The position numbers and the translations under genes are program-made. The notes under the pieces are model-generated. The model saw nothing but the letters and a program-made list of their open reading frames with translations. It was not told the DNA's origin and made no database searches. This document shows positions 34,801 through 45,482 of a DNA stretch of 64,000 bases, piece after piece. This DNA is from Agriotes lineatus (Eukaryota; Arthropoda; Insecta; Coleoptera; Elateridae), in assembly GCA_940337035.1 (NCBI GenBank), contig CALNHX010001031.1, positions 62,001 through 126,000 on the forward strand, read 5' to 3'. Position 1 is the stretch's first letter. Each line of letters starts with the position of its first letter.

Positions 34801-35235
34801 AGGGTTGTAAAATAAGTGGCTCTACCAAGGTTGTCTAACACTGTTTCAATGCGAGGGAGGGGATATTTGTCTCCGATGGTTTGTTCATTCAATTTGCGGT
34901 AATCGATTACGATTCGCCATTTTTGTTTGCCAGAGGCGTCCATTTTTTTGGGGACTACCCAAATGGGGAAATTGTACGGGGATTCTGAGGGCTCAATTAT
35001 TTTTTCCTTCAACATTTTATTAATTTGTTCTTTTACCTCATTCCTATGAACATGTGGATATCGATAGGTTTTGGTAAATATAGGTGCGTCAGTTTTAGTT
35101 CCGATATGATGTTTCGTTAAATTGGTAGCGGATAGGGGTATATCTGGAGAATAAAAAATATCCTTATACTGATGGCATAAGTTATTTAGAGTTGTTTTTT
35201 CTTCTTCATTAAGATGGCTAAGTCTCAGATTGTCT
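31836..35235 (-). pseudogene. element C reverse transcriptase, RNase H and integrase, broken
   Basis: Reverse transcriptase begins near 35100; PIWVVPKKMDASGKQKWRIV and FTTLDLASGFHQIEI are in 35015-34761. The catalytic YLDD block falls at about 34605-34625 in a disrupted region. From 34494 a long frame has GYYRKFVKNFAKIT, RNase H (LTTDASNYALGAVLSQ, TDHRPLVWL), an acidic tether and the integrase zinc domain (CQTCKMQKYN) with the first Asp (TIHLDIF). It is then cut by the MITE at 32863. Integrase resumes at 32512, and the rest of its core and basic tail run to 31836. Confidence 0.88.
32513..32863. mobile_element. MITE in the integrase of element C
   Basis: A 351 bp element with inverted ends TACCGGGTGGCCATAAATAT and a nearly identical right end, flanked by TA on both sides. 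The TA duplication suggests a Tc1/mariner-type mobiliser. It has no coding capacity. Removing it would restore the flanking integrase frame, which confirms the borders. Confidence 0.88.
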
Positions 35236-36010
35236 TATAAATTTTTATTTAATTTTTTTTTTACATTGGGGTCATAAGTATTGACGTTGAAATTATTAAT
35301 GTGTATTGAGGTGTCATTTGTTTCATATTCTTCTAAAAATAAAGGGTTGTAGATATGAATTTGTTTTGTTTCATTTGAGGTATTTATAAGACTAGTTTTA
35401 AACCAGTTATTATGTAGTTTGACTACTGCTGAGGGCATTATGACATTGTTATCAAGATTTAATTTTGGGACTAATTTTGAACCATTGCTTCCGACTGCAG
35501 GAAGGGTTACAAATAGCTCTGTTCGTGGGGGTATTATAATTTGTTTTAATAAATTTTTAGTGGTTTTTAATTTGGAAAAATTACATTCATTTCTTTTTTG
35601 AATTTCTTGTTTGGTTTTAGAAGGGTTATAATAAAATGGTACAGTGGTGCTTTCTGTCTGGATATGCATCCACTTGTAGTCGATTGTTGCGGGTAAATTG
35701 GAAAGTAGGTCTGAACCTATGAGTCCTACATGCTCATTATGAAAATCAAATAAGTAACATGTATGAGTACCATCTTCTTTAAAAAGATTTGGAATAGGTA
35801 AATCTGCTACAAAGTTATGTCGAGTAGTTCCGTGTGATGTGGTTATTTCGAAATTGCATGGATAGATTAAATTTGGAAAGTATGTTTGTGCAAATTTGGG
35901 GGAAATAATTGTTTTAGAACTGCCGGTGTCTATCATAAGTTTGTCTCCAGTTGTTGGTATTATTATATAAGGAAGGTTGGATTTTGGGTTGATGTTAAAG
36001 TTTTCTATGA
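35235..36010 (-). pseudogene. element C protease region
   Basis: An open stretch of about 230 codons (35936-35235) starting at the aspartic protease site MIDTGSSKTIISP, followed by HGTTRHNFVADLPIP and a long linker to the reverse transcriptase. In A the frame before this site is reached by a -1 shift from gag; here gag stops at 36023 and the same arrangement is likely. The frame closes before the reverse transcriptase. Confidence 0.82.
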
Positions 36011-36679
36011 CTTCCGAGGCTGTTAACGAAAATTTACGGTTTCGTCGGAGTCTTCTTCATCCGAATCTCCCTCAGGTAAACAGAAAAAATCTGTGGTTGG
36101 GTCTAGTGTACTGAAATTGTTTTCACAATTTTCAAAGGTTTCTGGTTCGTAATAGGGATCTTGTTCATATTCGGGGAAATTTGAACTTGATTGTTGAGGC
36201 ATGACATTTTCATTGAAGAGTTCTTCTGAATGAAAATTTCTAGGTTGGCTCGACTGTCTTATTATATTTTGAGAGTTTGCACGAAATTTATTCGGGTTAG
36301 TTAGTTGTTGCGTAGCACTTCTTTTTATTGTGCTAACTTCCATGGGTTTTGGTCGAAAAGAGGGTTTAAAATGTGGTTTTGGTGCAAAAACATTATTTTG
36401 GGGATTTTGAAAATTTCTTGTTTGATTAAAATTTCTGTTAGGATTGAACTGTGATTGTTTGAACTGCGATGGATTAAACTGCGGTTGTCTGTATTGCGGT
36501 CTCATTGTATTAGGTGTAAAATTATTGAATCGGGGTGTATATAAATTTTGGGCTTGAGAATTTTGGTTAAAGTAATTCGGATTATAGCTTTGTATAGCTG
36601 GATTATGGTTTTGTGTTATAGGCTTTGAAGATTTTTGATTTAAATTTAAAAATTGTCTATTATTTTGGGTTTGAGAGTA

Positions 36680-38864
36680 TAGTAGATGCAAAGATACTTC
36701 GGACAGAGCGAGCTTTAAAAGTTAAACCGCAAATGAGTTTACTATTGTTAGTCCGCTTAAGTCGTGCCAGGTATACGCAAAGGTGGGAATATTTCCAAGG
36801 TGGTATTTATTTCGTTTTGTAGTGAAGTTTCTACTTAATTTATATTTAATTATCTAATAATATTAAATGACAAAATTAATTTTACTAGGTAAATAAACAC
36901 ATTATGCGATTATGCCCTGATTGAGGAATAAATTATTTTTGCTCAAATGACATTCCTAGATAAGAGAAATCGACATTTAATGTTTCGTCGCGTCATATTG
37001 GCATTAAAGTATGTATTTACAACTACATCCCTTCCAGTAATTAGAATGAAAGATAAATTATATAAATCACTTGACTTGTCTTTACTTCCCAAATTTAATA
37101 ATAACGTTGCTGTTATACTTTGACGCACGTTAATTATCATCTAGTATTTGTGTTGTGTTGTATTTTGTGGAATATGTGGAGACCATGTGATACTAATGAA
37201 ATTGAGGATGAAGTTGAAGAAGTCGCTGCTCCATGTGATGAGTTAGAAGAAGTTGATGATGCGGGAGAGAGACCAAGCCAGCGATCAATGCATTTTTTAT
37301 CCGACGATGCGAAAAACATAGTCTTGAATGTATACAACGCACTAATTTCTGAAGGAGAAAGCAATGTTGTGAGAAGAACTGCGTTTTTAACTAAAGTGCC
37401 AAAAAGTACGGTTTTTCAAATTGCGAAAATCAAGCGCTGCCACGTAAACGGCGTTCTGATTATGGGTGTCACAAAATATTAACAAAGCCTAATGAACATG
37501 CAATACGCGGCGTAGTTTATGACATGTATAAAACTAATGTGGTGCCAACAATTAAAACTATTCATGATACGATCATTGGTGACATGGGTATAAATTGTTC
37601 AATGACGACATTAAGGACATCGCTAAAAAATATGGGATTTCGCTATAAGAAGATAGATAAAAGACAACAAATAATGGAATCTCCGCGGATTAGAAAATGG
37701 CGATGCGAATACTTACAACAGATAAAAAAGTTTCGGGAAGAACAGAGACCGATATTTTACTTGGATGAAACTTGGTATGACACACATGATGTGGTTCAAA
37801 AAGAATGGACAGATAATTCTCGGAAATGCCAATTAGACATTCCACCTGCAAGAGGAAAACGTATTATAATTTTACATGTAGGCTCTGAGATGGGATGGGT
37901 GAACGATGGTCTCCTATTATCTGCGAAAAATATAAGAGACTGTCGATTGGACTACCATGAAGACATGAATTCAGATGTGTTTGAGTCGTGGTTTTCAAAT
38001 AAGCTGTTACCAAATTTGCCACCTAATAGTGTGATTGTTATGGACAACGCCAGTTATCACTCAAGGCTTGCTGAAAAAGTGCCAAATAGTAATTCTACTA
38101 AAGCAGAAATTACAGATTTTCTTTACAAGAACAACATGTATTTTCAAGACACTTACAATAAGAGTCAATTACTGGAAGTGTTGTCCATTAAGAAGTTCTC
38201 TAAAAAATATGTAGTAGACACCATAGCTACAGAACTAGGCCATAGAGTTTTAAGATTGCCACCATATCATTGTTGTATGAATCCTATAGAAATGATATGG
38301 GCCGAATTAAAAACACACATTCGAAAACGTAACCAATGCCCCAAGTTTAGTGAGAAAATGATAGAAATAATTAAAGAAGAAGTTAATAAAATTCATGTAA
38401 ATAGCTGGAAAAACTGTGTTCGGCATGTGATTGGCATTGAAGACCAATTTTTTAAATTTATTGATATTCCAGAATTAATTATTAATTTAAGAGACAGCGA
38501 TAGTGACGATTGGCCATGTGATAGCGATAACGAAAATTAATTTATATATTGTACTCATAATTGTTGTTTTTTGTATATATCAATCAATAAACTGTAGTTA
38601 TTTGTTGCATATACATATTTTCTATAATTTTTTGTCTTTCTTGATTGTATCTTTTTTTATTAACAATGTTGTTAAATAAAAATAATAAGTTTTTAAACAC
38701 TAACAAACATTGCGTTTCCGTAGCCGCATTTCGATTTTAAGGATATGGATTTGCTTGTGAACTATTACAAAGGGATTGTCGTGTGTACAACATAATCCCA
38801 CCTGTCATGCTCATTAACCTTTAAGTAGTAGCCTGAGGCGTCCGAAATATCTTTGCTCCAACTA
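36680..38864 (+). mobile_element. IS630/Tc1/mariner-type transposon with long D-to-E spacing
   Basis: A 2185 bp element inserted in gag of C. It is flanked by TA (36678-36679 and 38865-38866). The inverted ends of about 26 bp are TAGTAGATGCAAAGATACTT at the left and, on the other strand, TAGTTGGAGCAAAGATATTT at the right. It encodes one transposase with a single frameshift. The 81 residues between the second D and the E are far more than the 34-41 of most Tc1/mariner families and close to the DD82E pattern reported for the Sailor group. Confidence 0.9.
37174..38540 (+). pseudogene. DDE transposase (Sailor/DD82E-like), one frameshift
   Basis: Cuts and pastes the surrounding element. It probably starts at MWRPCDTNEIEDEVEE (37174), with an acidic leader and a helix-turn-helix-like LSDDAKNIVLNVYNAL region ending STVFQIAK. 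A one-base shift at about 37430 moves the frame. The second frame continues through RRSDYG, a second helical domain, and the catalytic core: IFYLDETWYD (first D), VIVMDNASYHS (second D) and NPIEMIWAELK (E). Between the last two lies an extra segment of about 45 residues. The protein ends in an acidic SDSDDWPCDSDNEN tail. Apart from the shift it is complete, so the insertion may be fairly young. Confidence 0.85.
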
Positions 38865-39526
38865 TACCTAATGTCTAATTCTTCCTTGATCATTGTAAGA
38901 GCTTCTTCTAAAGTTTTGGGGTTTCGACTTCTAATGAAACTACCTAAGTTCTCATTTAGTCCGCTTATGAATGTTCATAAAACTAAGGCTTTATTAGTTT
39001 CTAATTTATGATCTTTTATCGCTTGATTTTCGTCACCTAAAGAAACTTTCGAATTATATATAGCTAAATGTGTTCTGACTTTATTAAAAAATTCAATGGG
39101 GCTATCTTTATTTTGTTTTTGTTTTGTCAAATCTATAAGTAAATTTAGTTCGGATCTCTGGTCTCCAAAATTTTCGATAAGCACTGTTTTTAATTCATTC
39201 CAAGTATGGTAATGATATCCGATAATGACTTCTAAGGCTTGACCTTTAAGCTTGTTTCTGATTGAAGAGATTATTAATTTGTTAATGTAATCGTTCGGTT
39301 CATTAGTACAAAATTGAGTCGTTATTACCTCTGTTGATCGTATAAATTCAGAGAGTGTCGCTGGATTTCCGTTATAAGTTGGGATTTCATTAAGCAATGA
39401 TACGCTAAAATGAGGGGAAAATACTACTGGGTTTGCCATATTACTAATTATGTTATTATTCAAAAACAATAATCTAGGTTGTGAAGGGTTTCTGTCTCGG
39501 GGTGATCTTGATCTATTCCTTGACAT

Positions 39527-40194
39527 TAATATTCAAATATTTAAATATGTAATAACAGGCAAGAATATTTAAAGTTGCAAAACTTGTGTCACGATTTATT
39601 AAGGTGTTATTTTATGTTAGTACTTAAAAATAAGCCTAGCTCAGGGGTAGTTACTAAAACTCAGGGGTCCTACGCACAGGTACGAAGTCAGCTGGTAAGA
39701 TTAAGTGTACCTATCGCACACACCAGACCTTCATCTCATATGGCACCTGCCTGATCTTAAAATTAAAATTCTGAAAACTATGTTAATATGATTTAAAATT
39801 GTTATTTAAATTCACTTGATTTTATTCTTTACTTCTAGCATGTAGCAAGTAAAGTTACAAAAATTAATAATTGGAATATTCTTACTTCATTCCGCTTTGG
39901 TTTCGGAATCTTCTTAGGATCGGAGGCGGTTTCAATAACCAAGCGTCCTCGATGGACTGGTGATCTCGATGATCAGGATGTTCTGCTAGCGGCGACGCTT
40001 ACCAGGGCGATGTTTATCCCGTCGAAGACTTCGCTGCTCAGCAGGGGGTTGGTCGATCTTCGGTTTGCCTCAGGACGATGTTTGTCCCTTCGATGGCTTC
40101 GCTTCAGGATCTCCGGAACGTTGGTAATCGCGGCAAAGTATTAAAATACGCGGAATTTGGGGTATTTAATTTTTGAAATGCCCAAATTCCTCCA
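39527..40194 (-). other. element C 5' untranslated region
   Basis: Leader between the primer-binding site and gag, with no conserved frame. It holds a GC-richer stretch (39930-40130) with repeated GATGTTT(A/G)TCCC(G/T)TCGA-type pieces. Confidence 0.6.
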
Positions 40195-40214
40195 CGAATC
40201 TTACCGACTGCGCC
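40195..40214 (-). other. element C primer-binding site
   Basis: The minus strand reads TGGCGCAGTCGGTAAGATTC next to the 5' LTR, one base different from A and B over the first 18. Confidence 0.85.
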
Positions 40215-40465
40215 AGTTTCGTTTGGTACTCAACGAAACGAATTTTTAAAAAGCTTTATTTAACCATAAAGTATTTACAAACATGGGAGCTTAAGGCTAC
40301 CTTATGACTTCTTTACACTAAGAGCAGCAACTTAAGACTGATTCATACAAATCATGCGAAGTAGGAAGCTAAAAGCTATCTAATCTATGTTATGCTAACT
40401 TGCAAGTGATTAGCGGCGATTGCCGGCACATGTGGCGCTGAGTAGACTATTCTAATAATATAATT
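40215..40465 (-). repeat. element C 5' LTR
   Basis: 251 bp, differing from the 3' LTR at five sites. It directly abuts the resumed LTR of element B. Confidence 0.92.
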
Positions 40466-40551
40466 CGCGTGGATTCGCTGACACAACAAAGTCACATAAG
40501 CCGCCAAGTTCACTAACACTGCTATTATGTGGAACTGCCTGTAATATAACT
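40466..40551 (-). repeat. element B 5' LTR, 5' part
   Basis: Resumes at CGCGTGGATTCGCTG and ends with the complement of the LTR start, AGTTATATTACAGG, at 40551. This is the outer left end of element B. Confidence 0.88.
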
Positions 40552-40739
40552 TACATATACCTAAATAAAACATTGATACGGTGTAGCTAAAAATTGTCGC
40601 TGATTCAGAAAAAGTGTCAGCCTGTATCCTCTCTACAACAAAGATGGTTTAATAGATTGGCTTGAAAACTTATATCTGCGTTTCTAATATAGTTTCGGAT
40701 TCTTTGATAGACTTGGGCTAACAAAGGTGGTACTTTCTT

Positions 40740-41460
40740 CCATTTTTAGTAAATCTTTATAATTGTTTGATAACAATAATTTTTTTAGCATAACATCATA
40801 TATTATGTAATTAACTACAACTTTTGTTTACAATTCTTTTGTGGGAAAATACAGCTTCTCACGTAAATATCCTAAACATTTTTATAATTGCTGGATAGGA
40901 ATTTTTTTTTAAAACGACGTTTTATATTACACAATTAGGTACATGCAATTTTTATTTAGAACGTCTTTTGTAACGGGATACTTTTTGAAAGAGACACAAA
41001 ATAAAATGTTTACAATTTTTTTTTCACAATTGTTATAATTGTACTCGTAGCATAGAATTATTTAGAACAAGATCATATAATATACGATTACCTACAACTG
41101 TTGCTTACATTTTTTGTTAAAAGTAGTTTTTAAAAACAGCAAAACTAAATTTTTACAGAAATTTTACTCAAAATTTTTATAATTGTTAGATAAAAATAAA
41201 ATTCATTAAAACAAGTTTCTATATTATACAAATATCTATCACTTTTGGTTGAAAAAGTTTTTTGAAAGAAGTATAGTTTTTGAAAACAATGCAAAATTAT
41301 ATTTTTACAAAATGCTCTCAATTTTTTTATAATTGTGTATATTATGTAATTATCTACAACCTTTGTTTAAAAGGTGTTTTGGGAAAAGTATAGATTTTGA
41401 AAAAAACATAAAACCAAATTTTTACTGAAAACGTCTAAAAATTAATGAAAATAAAATCTT
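40740..41460. repeat. satellite-like tandem array, about 145 bp units
   Basis: Five diverged units, marked by TATAATTG at about 40758, 40883, 41034, 41178 and 41329 (spacings 125, 151, 144, 151). Each has a TATATTA(T/C)...TACAAC...TTTTGTTTA block and a T-rich block. No coding capacity; 40552-40739 shows nothing else. Confidence 0.7.
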
Positions 41461-41479
41461 TTATATACGAGTATTATAA

Positions 41480-41620
41480 AGTACTGTTTATAACATAGTT
41501 TTTCGGCAATATAATATCTTTTTATAGTACTAGTAAATTAAAGTTTATATCATTTTACTAGCACTATAAAAGTACGTTAGTTTATTTTACTAGTACTATA
41601 AATTATGCATATCCAGCTCC
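41480..41620. repeat. small inverted repeats around ACTAGTA
   Basis: TTTATAGTACTAGTAAA and TTTTACTAG(C/T)ACTATAAA occur in opposite orientation and then again, giving overlapping hairpins. The following 41620-42090 has no recognised feature. Confidence 0.55.
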
Positions 41621-42089
41621 TCCTAGTTATAAATATATTACTAGGTCGATTTCAGACCTACAAAGTGGTCCAAAACTTACTAAAGAGTTAAACCATAGCC
41701 CACTAGTGAGATAAAAACCAGGTTATTCACTACTGTATTGTTGGTAGCACTGCCAACCTATGTCAAATTTGTGATTTGCCTCAGTATGTATCAACTAACA
41801 AACAAAATCTAACCTACTAACTTGGAAATTGACAGGCAATACACTTCAATACTGCCAAACTTATAATACGAAACACATACGTCTCAGTTTTAACACAAAC
41901 TGACACCAAACGTAACCTGCTAACCTCCAGCTTACAGTGCCACCAATGACATGTAAACAGAAAGTTGGGGAATTTGATTCAACTTATTAATCATATTAAA
42001 TATTGTATCAACTGGTAGGTGTTCTTTATATTTTGTGTTGCTTTAAACTTTTGGTCAGAAGTAACCCACCCATGACTAACCCTGTATAT

Positions 42090-43330
42090 TTCTAAGAACA
42101 CATTTTAAGCATTTATGATCATCATACCAATTAATAACATTTCAAGCATATCAAATATTATTTTATAAGATGTTCCAGAAATGTGCTAGTTTAATTTTTC
42201 AATATAAAGTATGGTCATCTAGTATGGCTATGAAAGAACAAATTGCTGCCTTTAAAATTGGGTTCAATATATTTTATTTTTAGGTTAGATTTAAGATAAA
42301 GTGTTTATTCGACCGGCGCAGGCTTGGATAATTACATTACTTTTATGTGCAAGTTCATTTATTGCAATATAATATTATAATAAGACAGATAAAAAGGATA
42401 TTTAATAATAAAATTTGACAGTTTGAATTAAATATAAGTATGTAAGCCAATTTTAAAGGCGTTGGTTTGCACTTCCACAGCCATACTTGATGAGATTAAT
42501 TTTTGATCATACTATAGTATAAAATAACATTGGCCTTGATAATAATTTCTAAGACGGTATTAAAAATAACTTTATCCTTGATTTGAACAACAAAATGTAC
42601 TCAAAGCAGGTTTGGAAATAATGTATAACAATGTAAGATCGAATACAAAGAAACCAATTGGGAAAAGGAAGCCAATCTGTGAAGTGGTGTTAATTTTGGC
42701 TTTCCCAATAAATAATTACTAATACGTGAATAAATACCCTTTTTCCAATTCGGCGAGTTTGTAATAAATGTTATATCCTTTGGGTAGGCTGCTGTAGCTT
42801 GAATTAATTCGTAGGACCTCTGCAGAGGTTTATAAAAAGTGTTTAATTTGTGCATCGAATGATAGCTGGTTTTTCCTAGGCTGTGTACGAGGTTCGAACA
42901 GTGTAATTGAAGCCCCGTGAGCTAGATGTAAGCAGCGACCTTCGTGGGAAGCAGTTGGAGCTTTATGTGTGAATCAACGGCTGAATTGAAGGCGGTTTAG
43001 AAGCACTCGAGCTAAAGGAGTCGCTCTGCAAGGAATCAGCGGCTTGTATCTGCAGGCCAACGGAGAAAGAGTAGCCAGGCATCGTGGGACATGTTGGGAA
43101 CTCGCGTTAAGCTCTAGTTACATTTGGAAAAGCAACATAAAGGTAAAGAAGTTTTATCCTAAAAAATTTAATTTAGTGATTTGCAAGTGGCATCGGCTTT
43201 TTGTGCATTTCCGGAAGACGCGATATCTGTGTGTTTTTGTTTGTGATCACGTAATCACTGATAATTTGTCGAAGAAAAGCGAACTTGTTACAGAAATTGT
43301 GAGGTTGGATCGCCACATTTGAACTTAGTT
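42090..43330 (-). repeat. repeat R, copy 3, inverted
   Basis: The longest copy, with extra sequence in the middle. It begins with the complement of the R end (ACACATTTTAAG) and ends with the R start (GGTTGGATCGCCACATTT). Its minus strand has an 84-codon frame (42855-42601) starting MHKLNTF and containing an NW(E/K)KGIY...NY segment like that in copy 2. It forms an inverted pair with copy 4. Confidence 0.75.
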
Positions 43331-43439
43331 CCCTTTAGTAAAAAAAACATTCAATATTGTAGCAGTCCCAGTGGTTAAATAAGCATTGTCCAAATTGTTT
43401 AAAATTAATCTATTTAAAAGATACCACAATCATCGATTT

Positions 43440-44290
43440 TATAGCCAATGTATTTCCTGTAATTTATACAAATCAAATGTAATTACGTGATTAAAGCTTT
43501 GTCTAAGTGATAACAATTGCAGTAAGTAAATACACGTCACAAACAAAAAACACTCAGAGGACGCGTTTGCCGAAAGTGCACAAAAAACCGACGCCATTCA
43601 GAAATTCACTCAATCTTTTAGGATAAACTTTCCTAACCTTTTCAATACTTTTTCAATGGAAACTAAGGCTTAACTGCGTCCCTGTTTTCTTTTTGGTCTG
43701 CCGATACAAGCCACTGACACTTGCAGAACGACTCCTGTAGCTCGATCGCTGCGAAAGCCCCTCCAAATCCATAGTCTAACACCTAAAGCTGCAACTGCTT
43801 CCCCGAAGGTCGCTGCCTACATCTAGCTTATGAGGCTCTAATTTCACTGCTCGAACGTCGTACACAATCTCAGAAAAACCAGCCAACACTCGATGCGCAA
43901 ATTAAACACTTTTTAAACTTTTGCAGAGATGCTACGAATTACTGCAACCTACTGCAGTGTACCCAAAAAAATATGGAAATAATTTTCAAACACATTGAAT
44001 TGTGAAGCCAGAATTAACACCACTTTACAGCTAGGCTTTCTTTCCCCAATTGTTAGTCTTTGTTCTTACATTGTTTCTAAGCCTACTCTGATTACATTCT
44101 GTTCAAATCAAGGCTAACACTATTTTTAATACCGTTTTACAAATTATTATTAAGGCCAATGCTATTTTATATAATTACAAAGTTAAACTAGCGCATTTCT
44201 GGAATATTTTAGAAAATGATATTTGATATGCTTAAAATATTATTAATTGCTGTTATAATCATAAAGGCTTAAAATGTGTTCATAGCAATA
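43440..44290 (+). repeat. repeat R, copy 4
   Basis: Contains GTAAGTAAATACACGTCAC, the CCGA..CGCC block and the end ATCATAAAGGCTTAAAATGTG. It is separated from copy 3 by about 110 bp. The MHKLNTF frame is broken here. Confidence 0.75.
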
Positions 44291-44963
44291 CATATAATTT
44301 AGCACTGCAGGTCAATTTGCTCATAGATTGAGTTCGTTTCTTTCACTTCTTACAGTCTCCAGCTAGATTTTCCTAGTTTGTTATTCCCAACTCTTGTAGA
44401 TTCTTCTTCACACTGTTCACCCCTACTTTCCTTGGGCGACTTCTTTCAATTGTTCTCTTTAGTTAAAACCGAAACATTATCTTTGGATTCTATTGTCTGC
44501 TAATGGGATGATATATTTCAACTATCTTAAGCTATTGCTTCTTATTACACGTTCTATATTTGGCTCTTTATAAATTCCTGCTACCCTGAAAGTTTTTTAC
44601 GACTTTGGCTAATTCGAGCCCCAGTTCCTTCCGCCTGAAAATTGAACGTCTGGGTTGATAGCCTTTCGTCCTTATTTCTAACTTGTTAAATTTAGAATTT
44701 TCTCATTTCATTCCTTGTCTAACTCTTTTGTATCTCTTCGATCTTCCTTTTCATATAATCTCTTCTCTTACTTTTACAGTTCTTTTTATACTTTTGTTCC
44801 TTCATTTATTTCTTGCTTTTCTTAAATAAAACCATCTTACTGATTTATCTGTTTTTTAAATTTATTGTAAGCGTCGTTGCTTGCCGTGTCATTATTTACG
44901 TCATCTCCCATTCGTTTTCAATGTTGTCTTCTTTTGGTATTTCTCTAAATGTTTCTGTTAATA

Positions 44964-45482
44964 CAAGGACCGTCAAAACGGACTGATTTTTATTTTCTAT
45001 ATAAAAATGTATTGTCATAAGTTGCAAATTTAAACAAAACACTTTGTTGAAGTGTAAGAACCGGAGATTTATTTCTTAAATATTGTATGTCACAAGTGCC
45101 CTCCGTCGTTTTCAATGTATTCTTCTAAGTGGCGGACGATATTAAAGATTACTCTAATAAGTAATTCTTGCGAAATAGCTCGAATTTCTGTATCGATGCT
45201 TGTTTTACGTTCATCAATTGTTCTTGATTTTGCTGTATAAACTTTATTTTTTAAGTAGCCCCAAAGAAAAAAATCTGAGGATCTCGCTGGCCAATGCAAG
45301 TCGCCATTGGGAGAAATCAGATGATGTGTAAATTCTTCTTGTAAGACCTGCATACAAATTCTTGGTGTTTTATATACATCTCCAAAACCTATTCTTTAAA
45401 ATAATATAAGACATACCGATTGCTGTGACATTTAATTTTTTATTTAGAAAATAAAATAATGAGTCCTTTTTGACAGTCCCTG
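44964..45482 (-). mobile_element. small Tc1/mariner-like element
   Basis: A 519 bp element bounded by TA on each side. Its imperfect inverted ends are CAAGGACCGTCAAAACGGAC at the left and CAGGGACTGTCAAAAAGGAC from the right. It is an internally deleted copy that keeps only the end of the transposase (45090-45353). Confidence 0.8.
45090..45353 (-). pseudogene. mariner-like transposase C-terminus
   Basis: LHWPARSSDFFLWGYLKNKV followed by a helical stretch and ending ENDGGHL. The W(P)ARSSD..LWGYLK motif and the GGHL end are typical of the last part of Tc3/mariner-like transposases of insects, where the D/E catalytic residue lies in the RSPDL segment. The N-terminus and first two catalytic residues are absent. 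It is a relic inside a short deleted element. Confidence 0.8.

Larger units (their letters stand above)
36023..39526 (-). pseudogene. element C gag, split by a transposon
   Basis: The start is at ATG 39526 (MSRNRSRSPRDRNP). The capsid-like core (IPTYNGNPATLSEFIRSTEV, TWNELKTVLIENFGD) runs to about 38975, where a stop occurs. The frame resumes with FISGLNENLGSFIRSRNP and reaches the transposon border at 38865. After the transposon it continues from 36677 as a Gln/Asn/Phe-rich C-terminal half that ends acidic at 36023. The two halves join in frame if one TA copy and the transposon are left out, which fixes the insertion borders. Confidence 0.87.
29752..40465 (-). mobile_element. element C: errantivirus-like LTR retrotransposon with env
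   Basis: A 10.7 kb insertion in the LTR of element B, including a 2.2 kb transposon and a 0.35 kb MITE of its own. Both LTRs are 251 bp and differ at five positions (about 2 percent). The flanking 4 bp are CTCG and CGCG; the intact LTR has CGCG here, so a 4 bp duplication with one later change is likely. Gene order on the minus strand is gag, pol, env. It is related to A and B in plan, but protein and LTR sequences are clearly different. Confidence 0.92.
26028..40551 (-). mobile_element. element B: truncated relative of A, interrupted by element C
   Basis: Minus-strand copy closely related to A: 5' LTR, primer-binding site, gag, protease and reverse transcriptase up to the region after RNase H, where it ends at the junction with A. 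Integrase, env and the 3' LTR are absent. Its 5' LTR is cut into 29594-29751 and 40466-40551 by the insertion of element C. It lacks the foldback element present in A. It shares A's frameshift at the protease/reverse transcriptase border. Confidence 0.9.

Noticed and set aside
36625..36822. 65-codon frame across the left border of the transposon
   Set aside because: It runs from gag antisense into the transposon end; no motif, chance frame.
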